DNA of 64,000 bases, from positions 409,347 to 473,346 of the forward strand of contig NZ_MSCI01000002.1 in NCBI RefSeq assembly GCF_002954585.1, in the 5' to 3' direction. Position numbers and translations under genes: made by a program. Below are positions 45,690 through 57,811 of the stretch, in pieces. The notes beneath the pieces were generated by a model, which saw only the letters and a program-made list of their open reading frames with translations, did not search any database and was not told the DNA's origin. The stretch's first letter is position 1, and every line of letters starts with the position of its first letter. This DNA is from Vibrio chagasii (GTDB taxonomy: Bacteria; Pseudomonadota; Gammaproteobacteria; Enterobacterales; Vibrionaceae).

Positions 45690-46811
45690 TTAGGTCGCCT
45701 TTGAGAATGCTTTTCTGTGTGTGTGGATCGACATTAAAATACCAAAACCAGCCATTAGGGTGACCATAGAGGTGCCGCCATAGCTGACCAAAGGAAGAGG
45801 TACACCTACAACCGGTAGAATGCCACTTACCATGCCAATATTTACAAAAATATAAACGAAGAAGCTCAGTACAATACTGCCGCCCATCATTCGACCAAAG
45901 GCGGTTTGCGCTTGGCTTGCGAGGTACAAACCACGTCCAATAATGAATAGGTAGATAACCAGTAAGAACAAGATACCTATCATGCCCCATTCTTCAGCGA
46001 TAACCGCGAAGATGAAGTCAGTATGGCGTTCAGGAATAAACTCTAGTTGAGACTGAGTCCCTTGTAGCCAGCCTTTTCCGGATATACCGCCTGAACCTAT
46101 CGCAATCTTACTTTGAATGATGTGGTAACCCGCACCTAATGGATCGGATTCAGGATCAAAAAGGGTTCTTACACGCACCTTTTGATATTCACGCATTAAG
46201 AAGAACCACAGAATTGGGATAAATGCGCCTAAGGCGACAGCTGCACTGGCAATGATCTTCCAGCTAATACCTGCTAGGAAGATTACGAAGATACCCGATG
46301 CCGCGATAAGGATAGAAGTGCCTAGGTCGGGCTGCTTAGCGATTAGAATGGTTGGTACGAACACCATAACCAGCGAGATTGCCAAGGTTTGGAATGTCGG
46401 TGGTAGTGAACGCTTACCAATAAATCTCGCCAGCATTAAAGGCACGGCGAGCTTTAAGAGCTCTGAGGGCTGGAATCGGACAAAGCCGAAATTAAGCCAA
46501 CGCTGCGCACCTTTAGAGGCTTCGCCAAAGAAGAGTACGCCTAATAGCAGAATAACGCCACCAGCGAATAGCACAGGGGCTAAAGTCTCGTAGGTACGTG
46601 GTGATATCTGAGCTAAGAAGATCATTACGCCCAAAGAGAGTGCCATACGCATTGCCTGGCGATCCATCATCGCTAGGCTCTGTCCGCTCGCGCTGTACAT
46701 GATTAATAAGGCAAAGCCCATTAAAACAAGAATGCCGAGTAATAGTGGCAGATCGATATGGAGCCTTTCAAATAAGGCTCTGTTTCGTCCTGTTGAAGGA
46801 TCAAGTTTCAT
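45690..46811 (-). CDS. rodA: Rod-shape peptidoglycan polymerase RodA
   Basis: RodA is the SEDS-family glycosyltransferase of the elongasome and works with PBP2. The 373-residue protein has about ten helices. It has the SEDS signature stretches KQPDLGTSI (with the catalytic-type Asp in extracellular loop 4), [20 protein letters not shown] and [12 protein letters not shown]. Its ATG overlaps the mrdA stop by one base, giving coupled synthesis of the enzyme pair. Confidence 0.97.
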   Translation of the reverse strand: MKLDPSTGRNRALFERLHIDLPLLLGILVLMGFALLIMYSASGQSLAMMDRQAMRMALSLGVMIFLAQISPRTYETLAPVLFAGGVILLLGVLFFGEASKGAQRWLNFGFVRFQPSELLKLAVPLMLARFIGKRSLPPTFQTLAISLVMVFVPTILIAKQPDLGTSILIAASGIFVIFLAGISWKIIASAAVALGAFIPILWFFLMREYQKVRVRTLFDPESDPLGAGYHIIQSKIAIGSGGISGKGWLQGTQSQLEFIPERHTDFIFAVIAEEWGMIGILFLLVIYLFIIGRGLYLASQAQTAFGRMMGGSIVLSFFVYIFVNIGMVSGILPVVGVPLPLVSYGGTSMVTLMAGFGILMSIHTHRKAFSKAT

Positions 46812-48703
46812 TATTTTATTGGCTCGCTTTGATAATCTTTTGCAAGGATAATGTGGTCTAGAATTCGTCGTACTACTGGAGCACCATTAGAAGAACCACC
46901 GCCAGCATTTTCTAGAACAATGGTAACAACGGCCTCTGGAGATTCGATTGGTGCGTAGCCAGTAAACAACGCGTGGTCACGCAGGTGCTCAGCAATTTCA
47001 TCGGCGTTGTACTCTTCATCTTCTTTCAGACCAAAGACTTGTGCTGTACCTGATTTACCTGCGGTAACGTAAGACATATTTTGGAATGAGCGTCTTGCCG
47101 TTCCTTTTTTGCCGTGGTTAGCCAGCTTCATACCTTCTTGAGCGATATCCCAGTATTTCTTCTTAACGCCTGTTAGTGGCGGGTAAGTTTCAATGTCCGA
47201 CATAACTTGCTCGTCGAATGGGTGACCGTTTTCAATGGTGGCACGCAATAGGTGAGGTGCTGTTACCTCGCCCTTATTGACCAGTACAGAGGTCGCTTTC
47301 GCAATCTGCATTGGTGTGGCTGTCCAGTAGCCTTGGCCGATACCTACAGGGATCGTATCACCTTGGTACCATGGCACACGGTGTCTGGCCATTTTCCAGT
47401 CTCGGGTTGGCATGTTGGCTTTACTTTCTTCGTAAATATCGATGCCCGTGTAATCACCAAATCCAAACATCATCATCCATTTGGATATGCGGTCTATACC
47501 TAGGTCATACGCGATCTGGTAGAAGAACGTGTCCACCGATTCTTCAATCGCTTTGACGATGTCGACTTTACCATGGCCCCAACGTAACCAATCTCGGAAT
47601 GGTCGAGTTTTAGAGTTAGGGATCTTCCAATAGCCAGGATCGTTACGTGTAGTATTCGGTGTAATGACACCTTCCTGTAATGCAGCTACAGCCATGAAAG
47701 GTTTGATCGTTGATGCTGGTGGATAGATGCCAAGTGTGGTTCGGTTTACCAGAGGGCGGTTCTTATCCTGAAGCAGTGCGTTATAACCTTTAGAGGAAAT
47801 GCCATGTACGAACGCATTCGGGTCATAGCTCGGGCTTGAAACCATCGCCAATACGCCGTTATCTTTTGGATCCAATACAACTGCAGAACCACGTCGGCCA
47901 TCGAGTAGCTTATGAACGTAAAGCTGAAGGTTGATATCTAGGTTCAGTACAATATCTTTACCTGGAACAGAAGGAACAAATTTGAGCGTGCGGATAACAC
48001 GTCCACGGCTATTGACTTCAACTTCTTGATAGCCGGCTGTGCCGTGTAGCAAATCTTCGTAATAGCGTTCGATACCGAGCTTACCGATATCACGGGTCGC
48101 TTGGTAATTGGCGTCTTTTTCTTCGCGTACCAAGCGCTGCATATCACGGTCGTTGATTCGAGAGACATAGCCAATAACGTGGGTAAGCACATCACCGTAC
48201 GGGTAGAAGCGCTTTAAAGTACCTGTAACTTCAACACCTGGGAATTTGTGTTGATTCACCGAGAATATAGCTACCTGTTCTTCTGTCAGCTGGTTAAGAA
48301 TAGGTACTGATTTAAAGCGTCGTGAATTACGGCGCTCACGGTTAAATCGTTCAATACGCTCTGGTGGGATCTCAATTAACTCTTGTAGACGGACAAGTGT
48401 GTCGTCCATATCTTTAATTTTTTCTGGTGTGATTTCTAGGTTGAAAACCGGACGGTTCTCGGCAAGAAGTACACCGTTTCGATCGTAAATCAAACCACGG
48501 TTCGGTGCGATTGGCACGACCTTAATACGGTTGTCGTTAGAGCGAGTTTTATAGTCTTGATATTGGTTGACCTGAATGTTATACAGGTTAACAACCAACA
48601 ATGACATCATGGCTATGATGCCTGCAAACGCAACAAAAGCACGGCTAGTAAATAGTCGTGCTTCTGCTTTGTAATCACGGATTTGGCTACGTTTACGTAA
48701 CAT
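46811..48703 (-). CDS. mrdA: Penicillin-binding protein 2
   Basis: PBP2 is the elongation-specific transpeptidase. The 630-residue protein has one N-terminal membrane helix (about 23-45), a pedestal domain with [23 protein letters not shown], and a transpeptidase domain. Active-site motifs are STIK near 328 ([10 protein letters not shown]), the SVD-type segment [10 protein letters not shown] and KSGTAQ near 555. Length matches E. coli PBP2 (633). It is six bases after rlmH and overlaps rodA. Confidence 0.97.
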   Translation of the reverse strand: MLRKRSQIRDYKAEARLFTSRAFVAFAGIIAMMSLLVVNLYNIQVNQYQDYKTRSNDNRIKVVPIAPNRGLIYDRNGVLLAENRPVFNLEITPEKIKDMDDTLVRLQELIEIPPERIERFNRERRNSRRFKSVPILNQLTEEQVAIFSVNQHKFPGVEVTGTLKRFYPYGDVLTHVIGYVSRINDRDMQRLVREEKDANYQATRDIGKLGIERYYEDLLHGTAGYQEVEVNSRGRVIRTLKFVPSVPGKDIVLNLDINLQLYVHKLLDGRRGSAVVLDPKDNGVLAMVSSPSYDPNAFVHGISSKGYNALLQDKNRPLVNRTTLGIYPPASTIKPFMAVAALQEGVITPNTTRNDPGYWKIPNSKTRPFRDWLRWGHGKVDIVKAIEESVDTFFYQIAYDLGIDRISKWMMMFGFGDYTGIDIYEESKANMPTRDWKMARHRVPWYQGDTIPVGIGQGYWTATPMQIAKATSVLVNKGEVTAPHLLRATIENGHPFDEQVMSDIETYPPLTGVKKKYWDIAQEGMKLANHGKKGTARRSFQNMSYVTAGKSGTAQVFGLKEDEEYNADEIAEHLRDHALFTGYAPIESPEAVVTIVLENAGGGSSNGAPVVRRILDHIILAKDYQSEPIK

Positions 48704-48709
48704 TAACGC

Positions 48710-49180
48710 TTATTCTCGATGATAAGGGTGGTTAGCAGTTATGCTCCAAGCTCGATACAAGCTTTCAGCCATGATAACGCGTACTAATGGGTGAGGGAGA
48801 GTAAGCGCAGACAGAGACCAACTTTGGTCTGCGGCCGCTTTACATGCGGGTGCTAGTCCTTCAGGCCCGCCAATCAGGATAGAAACATCACGTCCATCCA
48901 ACTTCCAGCTTTCCAATTGCTCTGCAAGTTGTGGTGTGTCCCACTTTCTTCCTGGGATATCTAGAGTGACAATTCGGTTGCCTTTTGGCACTGCTGCCAA
49001 CATGGCTTCGCCTTCTTTTTGAAGAATACGAGCGATATCAGCGTTCTTACCACGCTTACCTGCAGTGATTTCAACGAGCTCTAACGGCATGTCGTGAGGG
49101 AAGCGGCGTTTATATTCGTTAAACCCTTCTTCAACCCACTTCGGCATTTTTGTGCCAACCGCGATTAACTGGATCTTCAA
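48710..49180 (-). CDS. rlmH: 23S rRNA pseudouridine-1915 N3-methyltransferase
   Basis: RlmH is a SPOUT-fold enzyme that methylates pseudouridine 1915 of 23S rRNA in assembled ribosomes. The 156-residue protein has the trefoil-knot sequence [19 protein letters not shown] and the C-terminal [20 protein letters not shown], with the conserved end NHPYHRE. It sits three bases from rsfS and six from mrdA, the usual order. Confidence 0.97.
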   Translation of the reverse strand: MKIQLIAVGTKMPKWVEEGFNEYKRRFPHDMPLELVEITAGKRGKNADIARILQKEGEAMLAAVPKGNRIVTLDIPGRKWDTPQLAEQLESWKLDGRDVSILIGGPEGLAPACKAAADQSWSLSALTLPHPLVRVIMAESLYRAWSITANHPYHRE

Positions 49181-49183
49181 CGT

Positions 49184-49501
49184 TTAGCCCCAAAGTTTTT
49201 CTAGTTGGTACAGTTCACGATGCTCTTCTTGCATAACGTGAAGCATGCTTGTACCCATATCTAGTACAACCCATTCGCCTTCTTGCTGGCCGTCCATACC
49301 AAGTGGTTCAAGACCGGCTTTCTTTACTTCGTCAGCAACATGCTGAGCAATTGAAGCTACGTGGCGCTTAGATGTACCAGTACAAACGATCATGTAATCC
49401 GTTACACTTGATTTGCCTTCTACATCGATGGTCACAATAGATTCTGCTTTCATGTCGTCAGCTTTGTCTGCAAGAAAGTCTTTTAGTTCTTCACGTAACA
49501 C
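49184..49501 (-). CDS. rsfS: Ribosomal silencing factor RsfS
   Basis: RsfS binds ribosomal protein L14 and blocks subunit joining in starved cells. I start it at GTG 49501, with AAGGA about nine bases upstream; this gives a 105-residue product like E. coli's. A longer frame would overlap holA and has no matching family N-terminus. Visible family elements are VTDYMIVCTGTS, EGEWVVLDMG and the terminal YQLEKLWG. Confidence 0.96.
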   Translation of the reverse strand: MLREELKDFLADKADDMKAESIVTIDVEGKSSVTDYMIVCTGTSKRHVASIAQHVADEVKKAGLEPLGMDGQQEGEWVVLDMGTSMLHVMQEEHRELYQLEKLWG

Positions 49502-49551
49502 TGGGTGTTCCTTAAATCTGAATTTGGTTCTACTAAGATCATAACACGCTT

Positions 49552-50577
49552 TTATACGTGAGATGGTATTGAAGCTGAAGGGATACAAAACTCAACGCTC
49601 AGCTGATGGATTAGTGGCCAAGGCGACTGCTCATACTGAGTTTTTGTTATCAATTCTGCTTGGGTCAGCAATGCAAACAATGAGTGTAATTGAGAAATTG
49701 AAACTCTTGTTAGCGCGGCGTTATAAAGCGGCTTTTTCGATTGCCAGATACGATGCTTTTCGAAAACTTGACCGATCGGCATGAGTTTCATTTGTTGCTG
49801 CATTTGCAGCAGTAACGCAAGCTCTCTTTGCACGCTTCGCAGCAGAATAACCGGTTCGACACCTTCAGCTTCGAGTTGTCTGAGAATCCTCTGTGCTCGA
49901 TTCCCTTTCCCTGCCAATAGGGCATCACTCCAATGGAATGGCGTAAAGTGGTTGTGGCGGCTCAGAGACTTTTCTAAGCGTACTAAGGTTAGCTTTCCAT
50001 CTGGATACTGAAGCGCCAGTTTTTCGAGGCTTTGTGTGAGTGCAAACAGGTTGCCCTCATGCCACTGTGCCAGCATTTGAACAGCTTCAGGATCTGGTGA
50101 TAATCCGACTTGACGACAGCGTGCTTGAACAAACTGAGGTAGCCTGCTGACATCAGGCGTCAGGCAGCTTACCCAATGCCCTTGGTTAGAGAGTGCTTTA
50201 AACCATTTAGCGTTTTCTTGAGCTTTTGTCAGTTTGGTGCCAACAAGAATAAGCAAGATATCGTTGTGGATATGCTCAGAGATAGCCAACAATTCTTTGG
50301 CTATTGCGGCATTCACGCCTGACTCTGGTAGCTCAAGTTCAATGATTTGACGGCTAGAAAACAGGCTTAGCGCTTGGGTACAGTCATAGACTTGGTTCCA
50401 GTCCATACTGTTATCAATCGCAAAGCGGTGACGCTCTTCGAAACCTTGTTGTTTAGCCGCTTTTTGAATCGCTTCTCGGCTTTCTTGCAAGAGCAGTGGT
50501 TCGTTACCAAAAATCAGGTAAACGTTACTCAGCTGCTTAGTAAGTTGTTCAGGTAATCGGTCAGCAAAAATACGCAT
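49552..50577 (-). CDS. holA: DNA polymerase III subunit delta
   Basis: HolA is the clamp-loader subunit that opens the beta clamp. The 341-residue protein has the N-terminal YLIFGNEPLLLQES (degenerate P-loop region), then AAA+-like and C-terminal collar helices. It starts at ATG 50577, directly after a TTG that could extend it by one codon. Its position between lptE and rsfS is the conserved one. The overlap of the longer rsfS frame with holA is an artefact. Confidence 0.95.
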   Translation of the reverse strand: MRIFADRLPEQLTKQLSNVYLIFGNEPLLLQESREAIQKAAKQQGFEERHRFAIDNSMDWNQVYDCTQALSLFSSRQIIELELPESGVNAAIAKELLAISEHIHNDILLILVGTKLTKAQENAKWFKALSNQGHWVSCLTPDVSRLPQFVQARCRQVGLSPDPEAVQMLAQWHEGNLFALTQSLEKLALQYPDGKLTLVRLEKSLSRHNHFTPFHWSDALLAGKGNRAQRILRQLEAEGVEPVILLRSVQRELALLLQMQQQMKLMPIGQVFEKHRIWQSKKPLYNAALTRVSISQLHSLFALLTQAELITKTQYEQSPWPLIHQLSVEFCIPSASIPSHV

Positions 50578-50589
50578 CAAATAAACCTA

Positions 50590-51243
50590 TTATTGAGCAG
50601 ATTCGCTGAGCTCTGGCTGTTCTTCTGTACTTGGATCAATTTCGACGTCGTCAATCTCAACATTCTTGATGTTGTATTGCTTTTCAAGCTCTTTAACTTG
50701 CACAGTTTCTAAAGACTCTAGATTCATGCTACCTGCGGCAATGTTGGCTTTTAGGCGAGCCATCTGACGAAGGATTTGGCTAGTTGCTAGCTTGCGCATT
50801 TCATCTTCGATCATGTCGCGTTCAACCGATTTTGCGAGGGCGGTTAGTGGGTTATCAAGATAGCTGCGGGTTACGCTAGTAGAGAATGTCTTAGAACCTA
50901 ACTCTGGGATAGTTACTCTGTACGAAGCGTTGAATGTAAGTTCTTTCTCAGCGGCAAGAGTACTTTGGTATAGCGATAAAGTACGCTCACCAACGCCCTC
51001 ACTAATGATGTGCAGGTTAGGGGTATTTTCAGCAGGTGGGACAATCTCTACATCATTAATACGCAGTTGGCTCTTCATCATACGTGTGAACGTACTGTAT
51101 TGGTCGTAACTGGTTACCGAGATCTTGTTGAGCTCTTCTGGTACAGAGTAGTCACCGCGCAGGTGAAAACCACAGGCACTGAGTAGGCTAACGGTTAGAA
51201 CAACAATAGTAACTTTCAATGAAGATAGTGAAATCAGGCGCAT
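50590..51243 (-). CDS. lptE: LPS-assembly lipoprotein LptE
   Basis: LptE plugs the LptD barrel and helps place lipopolysaccharide in the outer leaflet. The 217-residue protein has a lipoprotein signal with lipobox LSAC (about C24) and the GFHLRGDYSVPEEL beginning typical of LptE. It has an acidic C-terminal tail (EIDDVEIDPSTEEQ) that is longer than in E. coli (193 residues). leuS lies upstream, and holA begins 12 bases after its stop. Confidence 0.95.
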   Translation of the reverse strand: MRLISLSSLKVTIVVLTVSLLSACGFHLRGDYSVPEELNKISVTSYDQYSTFTRMMKSQLRINDVEIVPPAENTPNLHIISEGVGERTLSLYQSTLAAEKELTFNASYRVTIPELGSKTFSTSVTRSYLDNPLTALAKSVERDMIEDEMRKLATSQILRQMARLKANIAAGSMNLESLETVQVKELEKQYNIKNVEIDDVEIDPSTEEQPELSESAQ

Positions 51244-51337
51244 TATTTGATGGCTCTCATGAAGGTAGAATACTTATTTAAAGGCTTTTGCTTGTTGAAG
51301 TGAGGTTAGTCACTGAAAGTAAAGCGTTTAAATAAGT

Positions 51338-51396
51338 AGACAGGGTAATGTCATTACCCTGTCTAAAGACTGCAAAAAACGAATTAAGTTCGTTTT
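51338..51396 (-). terminator. Hairpins between leuS and lptE
   Basis: Right after leuS, an 8-bp stem (51376-51383 with 51389-51396) runs into six T residues on the minus strand. A 13-bp hairpin (51338-51350 with 51352-51364) with a one-base spacer follows. Together they should end or attenuate leuS transcription. Confidence 0.65.
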
Positions 51397-51408
51397 AGTC
51401 TACAACGA

Positions 51409-53985
51409 TTAGTTAGCAACGATGTTTAGAAGCTTACCAGGTACGAAGATAACTTTACGGATCGTTAAGCCATCTAGGAACTTCTTAGCGTTCTCATCGT
51501 TCAGACCAAGCTCACGAACCTGCTCTTCTGTTGCATCAGCTGCCACAGTTAGCTTCGCACGCAGCTTACCGTTGATCATAACAACGATTGTCTTCTCGTC
51601 TTCAACTAGTGCTTTCTCGTCAAATGTTGGCCATGTTGCGGAGTCAACATCTGATTCACCAAGAGCAATCCACATTTCGTAAGATATGTGAGGAGTCATT
51701 GGGTAAAGCATGCGAACCACTGCTTTCAGTGCTTCGTCAAGGATTGCACGATCTTGTGCTGATTCTTGAGGCGCTTTCGCTAGCTTGTTCATCAGCTCCA
51801 TGATCGCAGCGATCGCTGTGTTGAACGTTTGGCGACGGCCGATATCGTCCGTTACTTTCGAGATAGTCTTATGAACATCACGACGAAGCGCTTTTTGGTC
51901 ACCAGAAAGTGCTGCAACGTCAACCGATTCAGCTGCGCCCTTAGAAGAGTGAGCGTGAACCAGTTTCCAAACACGTTTAAGGAAGCGGTTTGCACCTTCA
52001 ACACCAGACTCTTGCCACTCAAGAGTCATGTCTGCAGGTGATGCAAACATCATGAATAGACGTACTGTGTCAGCACCGTACTTGTCTACCATCTCTTGTG
52101 GGTCGATACCGTTGTTTTTCGACTTAGACATCTTGATCATCCCTGAGTGAGAAACGTCACGGCCTTGGTTGTCTTTCGCAGAAGTGATACGGCCTTTACC
52201 GTCACGCTCTACAGCAACATCAGTAGGAGCAACCCATTCTTTAGTGCCTTTCTCGTTTTCGTGGTAGAACGCATCTGCTAGTACCATACCTTGACATAGT
52301 AGTTGCTTGAATGGTTCGTCAGACGTTACGTAACCAGCATCACGCAGCAGTTTATGGAAGAAACGAGAGTACAATAGGTGCATACAAGCGTGCTCGATAC
52401 CACCGATGTACTGGTCTACAGGTAGCCAGTAGTTCGCTTTTTCTGGATCTAGGATATCGTCAGCTTGTGGTGAACAGTAACGAGCGTAGTACCAAGAAGA
52501 CTCCATGAACGTATCGAACGTGTCTGTTTCACGTAGAGCACGTTCGCCGTTGAATGTTGTTTCTGCCCACGACTTGTCAGCCTTGATTGGGCTAGTCACA
52601 CCATCCATTACCACATCTTCAGGAAGAATCACTGGTAGTTGGTCTGCTGGTACTGGGTGAACTTCACCATCTTCAGTCGTTACCATTGGGATTGGTGCAC
52701 CCCAGTAACGTTGACGAGATACACCCCAGTCACGTAGACGGAAGTTTACTGTCTTCTTACCTTTGCCTTCAGCTTCTAGCTTCGCAGCAATTGCGTCGAA
52801 TGCTTCTTGGAAAGCAAGACCATCGAACTCACCAGAGTCGAACAGTACGCCTTTCTCTGTGTAAGCTGCTTCAGATACATCTAGCTCAGAACCATCTTCT
52901 GGCTTGATGACTGGAATGATATCAATGCCGTATTTAGTTGCGAATTCGTAGTCACGTTGATCGTGAGCTGGAACCGCCATTACCGCACCTGTGCCGTAAT
53001 CCATAAGTACGAAGTTTGCTACGTATACAGGAACAACACGACCGTTAAGAGGATGGATAGCCGTTAAGCCAGTATCCATACCTTTCTTTTCCATCGTTGC
53101 TAGTTCAGCTTCAGCAACTTTAGTGTTGCGGCACTCTTCAACGAATGCAGCAAGCTCAGGGTTGTTCTTCGATGCTTTCTCTGCAAGAGGGTGACCTGCA
53201 GCGATACCAACGTAAGACACACCCATCAGCGTATCAGGACGAGTTGTGTACACTTCTAGTGGCGCTTCTTCACCGTTAACAGCGAAAGATAGCTCAACAC
53301 CTTCAGAGCGACCGATCCAGTTGCGCTGCATGGTTTTAACCATTTCAGGCCAACCTTCAAGGTTGTCTAGGTCATCTAGTAGCTCTTGAGCGTACTCAGT
53401 GATTTTAATGAACCACTGTGGAATTTTCTTTTGCTCTACTGGAGTATCACAACGCCAGCAGCAACCGTCTTCTACTTGCTCGTTTGCTAGTACAGTTTGG
53501 TCGTTTGGACACCAGTTAACAGAAGAGGTCTTCTTGTACACTAGGCCTTTTTCGTAAAGCTTAGTGAAGAACTCTTGTTCCCAGCGGTAGTATTCTGGCG
53601 TACATGTCGCGAATTCACGATTCCAGTCGTAACCAAAGCCAAGAAGCTTAAGCTGGTTTTTCATGTATTCGATGTTTTCGTAAGTCCATGGTGCAGGTGC
53701 TGTGTTGTTTTTTACAGCTGCGTTTTCTGCAGGTAGGCCGAATGCATCCCAACCGATTGGTTGCATTACGTTTTTGCCTTGTAGACGTTGGAAACGAGAT
53801 ACCACATCACCGATGGTGTAGTTACGCACGTGACCCATGTGCAGTCGGCCACTTGGGTACGGGAACATAGAAAGACAGTAGAATTTTTCTTTGTTTGGGT
53901 CTTCACTTACAACGAAAGTTTCGCTGTTATCCCAGTGTTGTTGAACCTTTTGTTCAATCTCTTGCGGGTTATATTGTTCTTGCAT
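51409..53985 (-). CDS. leuS: Leucyl-tRNA synthetase
   Basis: LeuS is a class I synthetase that charges tRNA-Leu. The 858-residue protein (E. coli 860) has the HIGH-type motif LHMGH (about 49-53), a zinc-binding segment (CPND, then CCWRC), the CP1 editing domain with the threonine-rich TTRPDTLMG, and KMSKS near residue 620. It leads the minus-strand cluster down to lipA. The window also encodes three tRNA-Leu(UAG) genes that it would charge. Confidence 0.98.
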   Translation of the reverse strand: MQEQYNPQEIEQKVQQHWDNSETFVVSEDPNKEKFYCLSMFPYPSGRLHMGHVRNYTIGDVVSRFQRLQGKNVMQPIGWDAFGLPAENAAVKNNTAPAPWTYENIEYMKNQLKLLGFGYDWNREFATCTPEYYRWEQEFFTKLYEKGLVYKKTSSVNWCPNDQTVLANEQVEDGCCWRCDTPVEQKKIPQWFIKITEYAQELLDDLDNLEGWPEMVKTMQRNWIGRSEGVELSFAVNGEEAPLEVYTTRPDTLMGVSYVGIAAGHPLAEKASKNNPELAAFVEECRNTKVAEAELATMEKKGMDTGLTAIHPLNGRVVPVYVANFVLMDYGTGAVMAVPAHDQRDYEFATKYGIDIIPVIKPEDGSELDVSEAAYTEKGVLFDSGEFDGLAFQEAFDAIAAKLEAEGKGKKTVNFRLRDWGVSRQRYWGAPIPMVTTEDGEVHPVPADQLPVILPEDVVMDGVTSPIKADKSWAETTFNGERALRETDTFDTFMESSWYYARYCSPQADDILDPEKANYWLPVDQYIGGIEHACMHLLYSRFFHKLLRDAGYVTSDEPFKQLLCQGMVLADAFYHENEKGTKEWVAPTDVAVERDGKGRITSAKDNQGRDVSHSGMIKMSKSKNNGIDPQEMVDKYGADTVRLFMMFASPADMTLEWQESGVEGANRFLKRVWKLVHAHSSKGAAESVDVAALSGDQKALRRDVHKTISKVTDDIGRRQTFNTAIAAIMELMNKLAKAPQESAQDRAILDEALKAVVRMLYPMTPHISYEMWIALGESDVDSATWPTFDEKALVEDEKTIVVMINGKLRAKLTVAADATEEQVRELGLNDENAKKFLDGLTIRKVIFVPGKLLNIVAN

Positions 53986-54247
53986 CGATGGTATCCGGTT
54001 ATCTTGGAATTTGTGAGTTCGGTTAGAACAGAATCTTATAGATCGTCATAGAATACCTAAAGGAGCTTAGTACAACAATAGTTATACCCTTCATACTTGC
54101 AGTTGCTGACTTGTAGATGGCGTAATTTTCATTGAATTTCGCAGGGCAACTATACTTAAGAGTATGAATTGCATTTGTTTGTAAGCGAGAGTGCATAGTA
54201 GCACTTCGTTTACTCACTATATCGTTGGTTATCTTAAGGAGGTTGTT

Positions 54248-54718
54248 ATGCCGAAGAAAAAAGCACTCTACGAGGAAGTGGTTGAAGAGGTTATCGAAAC
54301 GCTGAAGCATAGCCCTGAAGAGCTCAACAACAAAATTGAAACGTCAGGCAAATATGCGAAAGCCGCCAATGATATGACTAAAGATGAGCTATCGCTGATC
54401 TCGGCTTACGTGAAGTCAGACTTGAAAGAGTTTTCTGAGAGCTACGAAGAGAGCAAAAGCGGTCCATTTTATCTGATGATTGCTGACTCTATTTGGCAGG
54501 GGCTTCTCGATATTACCGATCGCACTAAAGTCGAGTGGGTCGAGCTATTCCAAGATTTAGAGCACCAAGGCTTGTATCAAGCAGGCGAAGTGATTGGCTT
54601 GGGTACGCTTGTCTGTGATGAGTGTGGCCATCAAACTGAATATAACCACCCCACGACCATCATCCCGTGCATTAAGTGCGGCTCGAAAGGGTTTAGTCGC
54701 AAAGCACTGAAGCCGTAA
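54248..54718 (+). CDS. ybeL: YbeL-type zinc-ribbon protein
   Basis: The 156-residue protein (DUF1451, YbeL family) has a helical N-terminal two-thirds and a C-terminal zinc ribbon formed by CDECG and CIKCG. Its function is unknown. I use ATG 54248 because a perfect AGGAGG ribosome site lies seven bases upstream; an upstream in-frame start at 54191 is ignored. It is divergent from leuS, next to which ybeL also sits in E. coli. Confidence 0.92.
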   Translation: MPKKKALYEEVVEEVIETLKHSPEELNNKIETSGKYAKAANDMTKDELSLISAYVKSDLKEFSESYEESKSGPFYLMIADSIWQGLLDITDRTKVEWVELFQDLEHQGLYQAGEVIGLGTLVCDECGHQTEYNHPTTIIPCIKCGSKGFSRKALKP

Positions 54719-54740
54719 ATCTCCCCCAATACGACACGAA

Positions 54741-54769
54741 CAAAAAGGGTTGGCCAAACGGCCAACCCT
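54741..54769 (-). terminator. Terminator after lnt
   Basis: A 9-bp GC-rich stem (54747-54755 with 54760-54768) with an AAAC loop leads into TTTTT on the minus strand. It ends the miaB-to-lnt unit. Confidence 0.85.
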
Positions 54770-54790
54770 CAAAGTTATTTCATGTCGAAT

Positions 54791-56308
54791 CTAGCTCTTT
54801 GGTTTTCTCATAATCCAGCCAATTACCAAGCTTAATAGCACCCAAATATACAATGGCCAAGTACCGACCACGCGGTAAGGAGTTTGGCCATCTGTTGAAA
54901 CAAGCTCAGTTTTTAGTACTGCCGTTTCAAATTGAGGTATTTGCTTGATGATATTGCCTTTGTAGTCCGTCACCGCTGTCACACCATTGTTGGTCGAGCG
55001 AATAAGCGGCTTACCAAGCTCTAGGGCACGCATTTGCGCGATTTCCATATGTTGTAGTGGGCCGATTGAACGGCCAAACCACGCATCGTTTGAGAGCGTT
55101 AGAATAAAGTCCGTATCGTCTGTCACATTCTGTCTTACTTGATCATTAAAGATAATCTCATAACACAGAGCTGGCGCTAGATGACGACCGTTAGCAACAA
55201 TGTTTGGTTGGATGAAATCGCCACGACTGAACGAAGACATTGGCAAGTTAAAGAACGGTGCTAATGGACGCAATATGTCTTCGAACGGTACAAACTCACC
55301 AAACGGTAATAGATGATGTTTATGGTATCGCTCATCCGGGTCGTAGCTGTATTCACCGTATGGGTTAACACCAAGAGAGAGAATGCTGTTGTAGTATTTC
55401 TTATCTTCAGATTGGTTTAGTACACCTGTGATGATGGAGCTGTTGTTCATCTTAGCTGCGCTGTCTAAGTTGCGCAGAAAAGAGGGTATCTCGACTTCAA
55501 AAGCAGGAATAGCGGCCTCTGGCCAGATGATGATATCAGCATCCCAGTTTTCTCGGCTGAGATCGGTGTATTTCATCATGGTTGGCCAGCGGTGACTTGG
55601 CAGCCATTTGCTGTCTTGGTCAACGTTGCCTTGAATCAACACCACTGAGGTTGTTTTTTCAGGATTCGGCGTTACCCAATCGATGTTTCGAATACCAAAG
55701 CCTGTACTAAATACAACAGCAGGAATAACAGCAATGCTCCAGGCTCTATGGATAGCAGCATAAGCAAACGCGGATGCTGAAACGATAATAGCAAGGGTCA
55801 CTAACTCCACACCACCAATTGGTGCGAACGAGCCCAATGGAGAGTCGATTTGGCTGTAGCCCAACCATAGCCATGGGAAGCCTGTCATTACCCAACCGCG
55901 TAGCCAATCACTGATTAACCATAGTGCCGGAGCGGCTAGGAAGAATCGGCTTAAATTATTAGCGGGGAAGAACTTATTTAAGCTCCAAGTAAATAGCCCT
56001 GAGTATACGGCTAAATAGCCAACGAGGAGTGCCATCAAAAATAGGTTGGCTGCTAATGGCATACCGCCAAAGCCGTCAATACTGACGTATACCCAGCTGA
56101 TTCCTGTAGTGAACTGACCTAGGCCCCATGCATAACCAATCCAAAGCGCGCTTTTAGGAGAGCGATTGTGGATCAGTAGCAGTAATAAAGCTGGGCTGAG
56201 AATGGCAAGAGGCCATATTGAGTATGGAGCGAACGAGAGGGTGGTTATAGCGCCAACAAAAACGGCCGCAAGCGGCCGTAATAGGCGATGAACAAAAGTC
56301 TTAGTCAT
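54791..56308 (-). CDS. lnt: Apolipoprotein N-acyltransferase
   Basis: Lnt adds the third acyl chain to lipoproteins at the inner membrane before Lol sorting. The 505-residue protein has about eight hydrophobic helices and a periplasmic nitrilase domain. The triad is in WPEAAIP (Glu), [14 protein letters not shown] (Lys) and ALCYEIIF (Cys), all present. It follows corC by 32 bases. It would serve the many lipoproteins encoded here (MltA, RlpA, LptE, YajG, ApbE). Confidence 0.97.
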   Translation of the reverse strand: MTKTFVHRLLRPLAAVFVGAITTLSFAPYSIWPLAILSPALLLLLIHNRSPKSALWIGYAWGLGQFTTGISWVYVSIDGFGGMPLAANLFLMALLVGYLAVYSGLFTWSLNKFFPANNLSRFFLAAPALWLISDWLRGWVMTGFPWLWLGYSQIDSPLGSFAPIGGVELVTLAIIVSASAFAYAAIHRAWSIAVIPAVVFSTGFGIRNIDWVTPNPEKTTSVVLIQGNVDQDSKWLPSHRWPTMMKYTDLSRENWDADIIIWPEAAIPAFEVEIPSFLRNLDSAAKMNNSSIITGVLNQSEDKKYYNSILSLGVNPYGEYSYDPDERYHKHHLLPFGEFVPFEDILRPLAPFFNLPMSSFSRGDFIQPNIVANGRHLAPALCYEIIFNDQVRQNVTDDTDFILTLSNDAWFGRSIGPLQHMEIAQMRALELGKPLIRSTNNGVTAVTDYKGNIIKQIPQFETAVLKTELVSTDGQTPYRVVGTWPLYIWVLLSLVIGWIMRKPKS

Positions 56309-56340
56309 CTAATTTCTGTCATCTCTTTAGAGAGAAGTGG

Positions 56341-57231
56341 TTATTCTTCGATAGTCGGAAGAGGCTGCTCGTCAGGGATGGTTACCTGTAGCTGAATCAC
56401 GCGACGATTATCTGCTGATGTTATTTTGAAATGGTAGTTTTCGATTTCTACAATTTCGCCACGAACTGGCAGATGACCGAGGGCTGTCATAACCATGCCA
56501 CCTACTGTATCCACTTCATCATCACTGAAAGCAGTGTCAAACGTGTTGTTGAACTCTTCAATGGTGGTTAAAGCTTTAACAGAGAAGGTATGCTTACTCA
56601 GCTTACGGATATCCAACTCTTCTTCATCGTCGAACTCGTCTTCAATTTCACCAACGATTTCTTCGAGGATATCTTCAATGGTTACTAGGCCAGAGACACC
56701 GCCAAACTCATCAACAACGATAGACATGTGGTAACGCTCTTCACGGAACTCCTTGAGTAAGCGATCAACACGCTTACTTTCAGGAACAACAACCGCAGGG
56801 CGAATCACTTGTTCGATATCAAATGGGGCGCTATCTGAACCCAGGTACTTAAGTAGGTCCTTCGCTAATAGAATGCCTTCAACATGGTCTTTATCTTCAC
56901 TGATCACTGGGTAGCGAGAGTGTTGAGCATCAGTAATCAACGCAATCAATGTATCTAAATCATCGGTGCGCTCTACTGTAACCATTTGAGAACGAGGCAG
57001 CATGATATCGCGTACTCGCATCTCTGAAATTTCCATAACACCTTCGAGCATGTCGCGAGTGTCGTGGTCAATCAGGTCATTAATTTCTGAGTCGCGGATT
57101 ACATCTACGAGCTCTTGGCGGTCTTTTACCTCGCCTTGAAATAGTTGGCCTAGGCGTTCAAAGAAGGACTTTCTACTCGGACCTTCAGATTTTTTACTTC
57201 CCTCAGAAGTGGGGGGGTTACCTTCGTTCAT
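56341..57231 (-). CDS. corC: CBS-domain protein CorC (YbeX)
   Basis: The 296-residue cytoplasmic protein has two CBS domains (about 65-190; [11 protein letters not shown] at the start) and a C-terminal CorC_HlyC domain (from about 205). Family members are linked to Mg2+/Co2+ efflux and to ribosome and stress phenotypes; the direct reaction is unsettled. In Enterobacteria it lies next to lnt, as here. The N-terminus starts with a basic, serine-rich stretch. Confidence 0.95.
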   Translation of the reverse strand: MNEGNPPTSEGSKKSEGPSRKSFFERLGQLFQGEVKDRQELVDVIRDSEINDLIDHDTRDMLEGVMEISEMRVRDIMLPRSQMVTVERTDDLDTLIALITDAQHSRYPVISEDKDHVEGILLAKDLLKYLGSDSAPFDIEQVIRPAVVVPESKRVDRLLKEFREERYHMSIVVDEFGGVSGLVTIEDILEEIVGEIEDEFDDEEELDIRKLSKHTFSVKALTTIEEFNNTFDTAFSDDEVDTVGGMVMTALGHLPVRGEIVEIENYHFKITSADNRRVIQLQVTIPDEQPLPTIEE

Positions 57232-57349
57232 GATTTCTCAAAAAATAACGCTATCAGAAGTGTGATAGCACACATCACAACTCAGATTCCTGAAAAATAC
57301 AGGTTCGATGAGTTATTGTTTCTCTGCAATCTACGTAACTAGAATCGAT

Positions 57350-57811
57350 TCACTTTTCTAGAATATATGGGTCTTCAAACCCCATAGCTTGCATGATTTC
57401 TGTCTCGAGTGACTCCATCTCTTCAGCTTCATCATCTTCGATATGATCATAACCTAGCAGATGCAGACTGCCATGTACAACCATATGAGCCCAGTGCGCT
57501 AGCAGAGGCTTATTTTGCTCTTCTGCTTCTTTTTCGACAACTTGGCGACAGATAATGAGGTCACCTAGAAGATCTAACTCAATCCCAGGAGGAGCCTCGA
57601 ATGGAAAAGATAGCACGTTAGTTGGTTTGTCTTTACCACGATATTCATGATTTAGCTGGTGGCTTTCTTCGGTATCTACGATACGGATAGTAAGCTCAGC
57701 GCTCTTTTGAAACTGAGGTATAGTCTTATCCAACCAAAACTGAATGTCCTGCTCTGTTGGAAGACCTTGCTCATTTTCGACCGCTAATTGTAGGTCTAGT
57801 TCAATAGACAT
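57350..57811 (-). CDS. ybeY: Endoribonuclease YbeY
   Basis: YbeY is a single-strand endoribonuclease for 16S rRNA maturation and ribosome quality control. The 153-residue protein has the metal-binding HxxxHxxxxxH motif ([11 protein letters not shown]) and the preceding [14 protein letters not shown]. It starts directly beside the ybeZ stop, so they are likely translated together. The stretch between ybeY and corC (57232-57349) shows no clear terminator. Confidence 0.97.
   Translation of the reverse strand: MSIELDLQLAVENEQGLPTEQDIQFWLDKTIPQFQKSAELTIRIVDTEESHQLNHEYRGKDKPTNVLSFPFEAPPGIELDLLGDLIICRQVVEKEAEEQNKPLLAHWAHMVVHGSLHLLGYDHIEDDEAEEMESLETEIMQAMGFEDPYILEK

Noticed and set aside
54083..54175. 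Pair of inverted TATACCCTTCATACTT / AGTATG-type segments between leuS and ybeL, resembling a Vibrio/Shewanella intergenic repeat
   Set aside because: The two halves match only loosely when aligned by eye, and no second copy is present in the window, so a repeat call is not supported.
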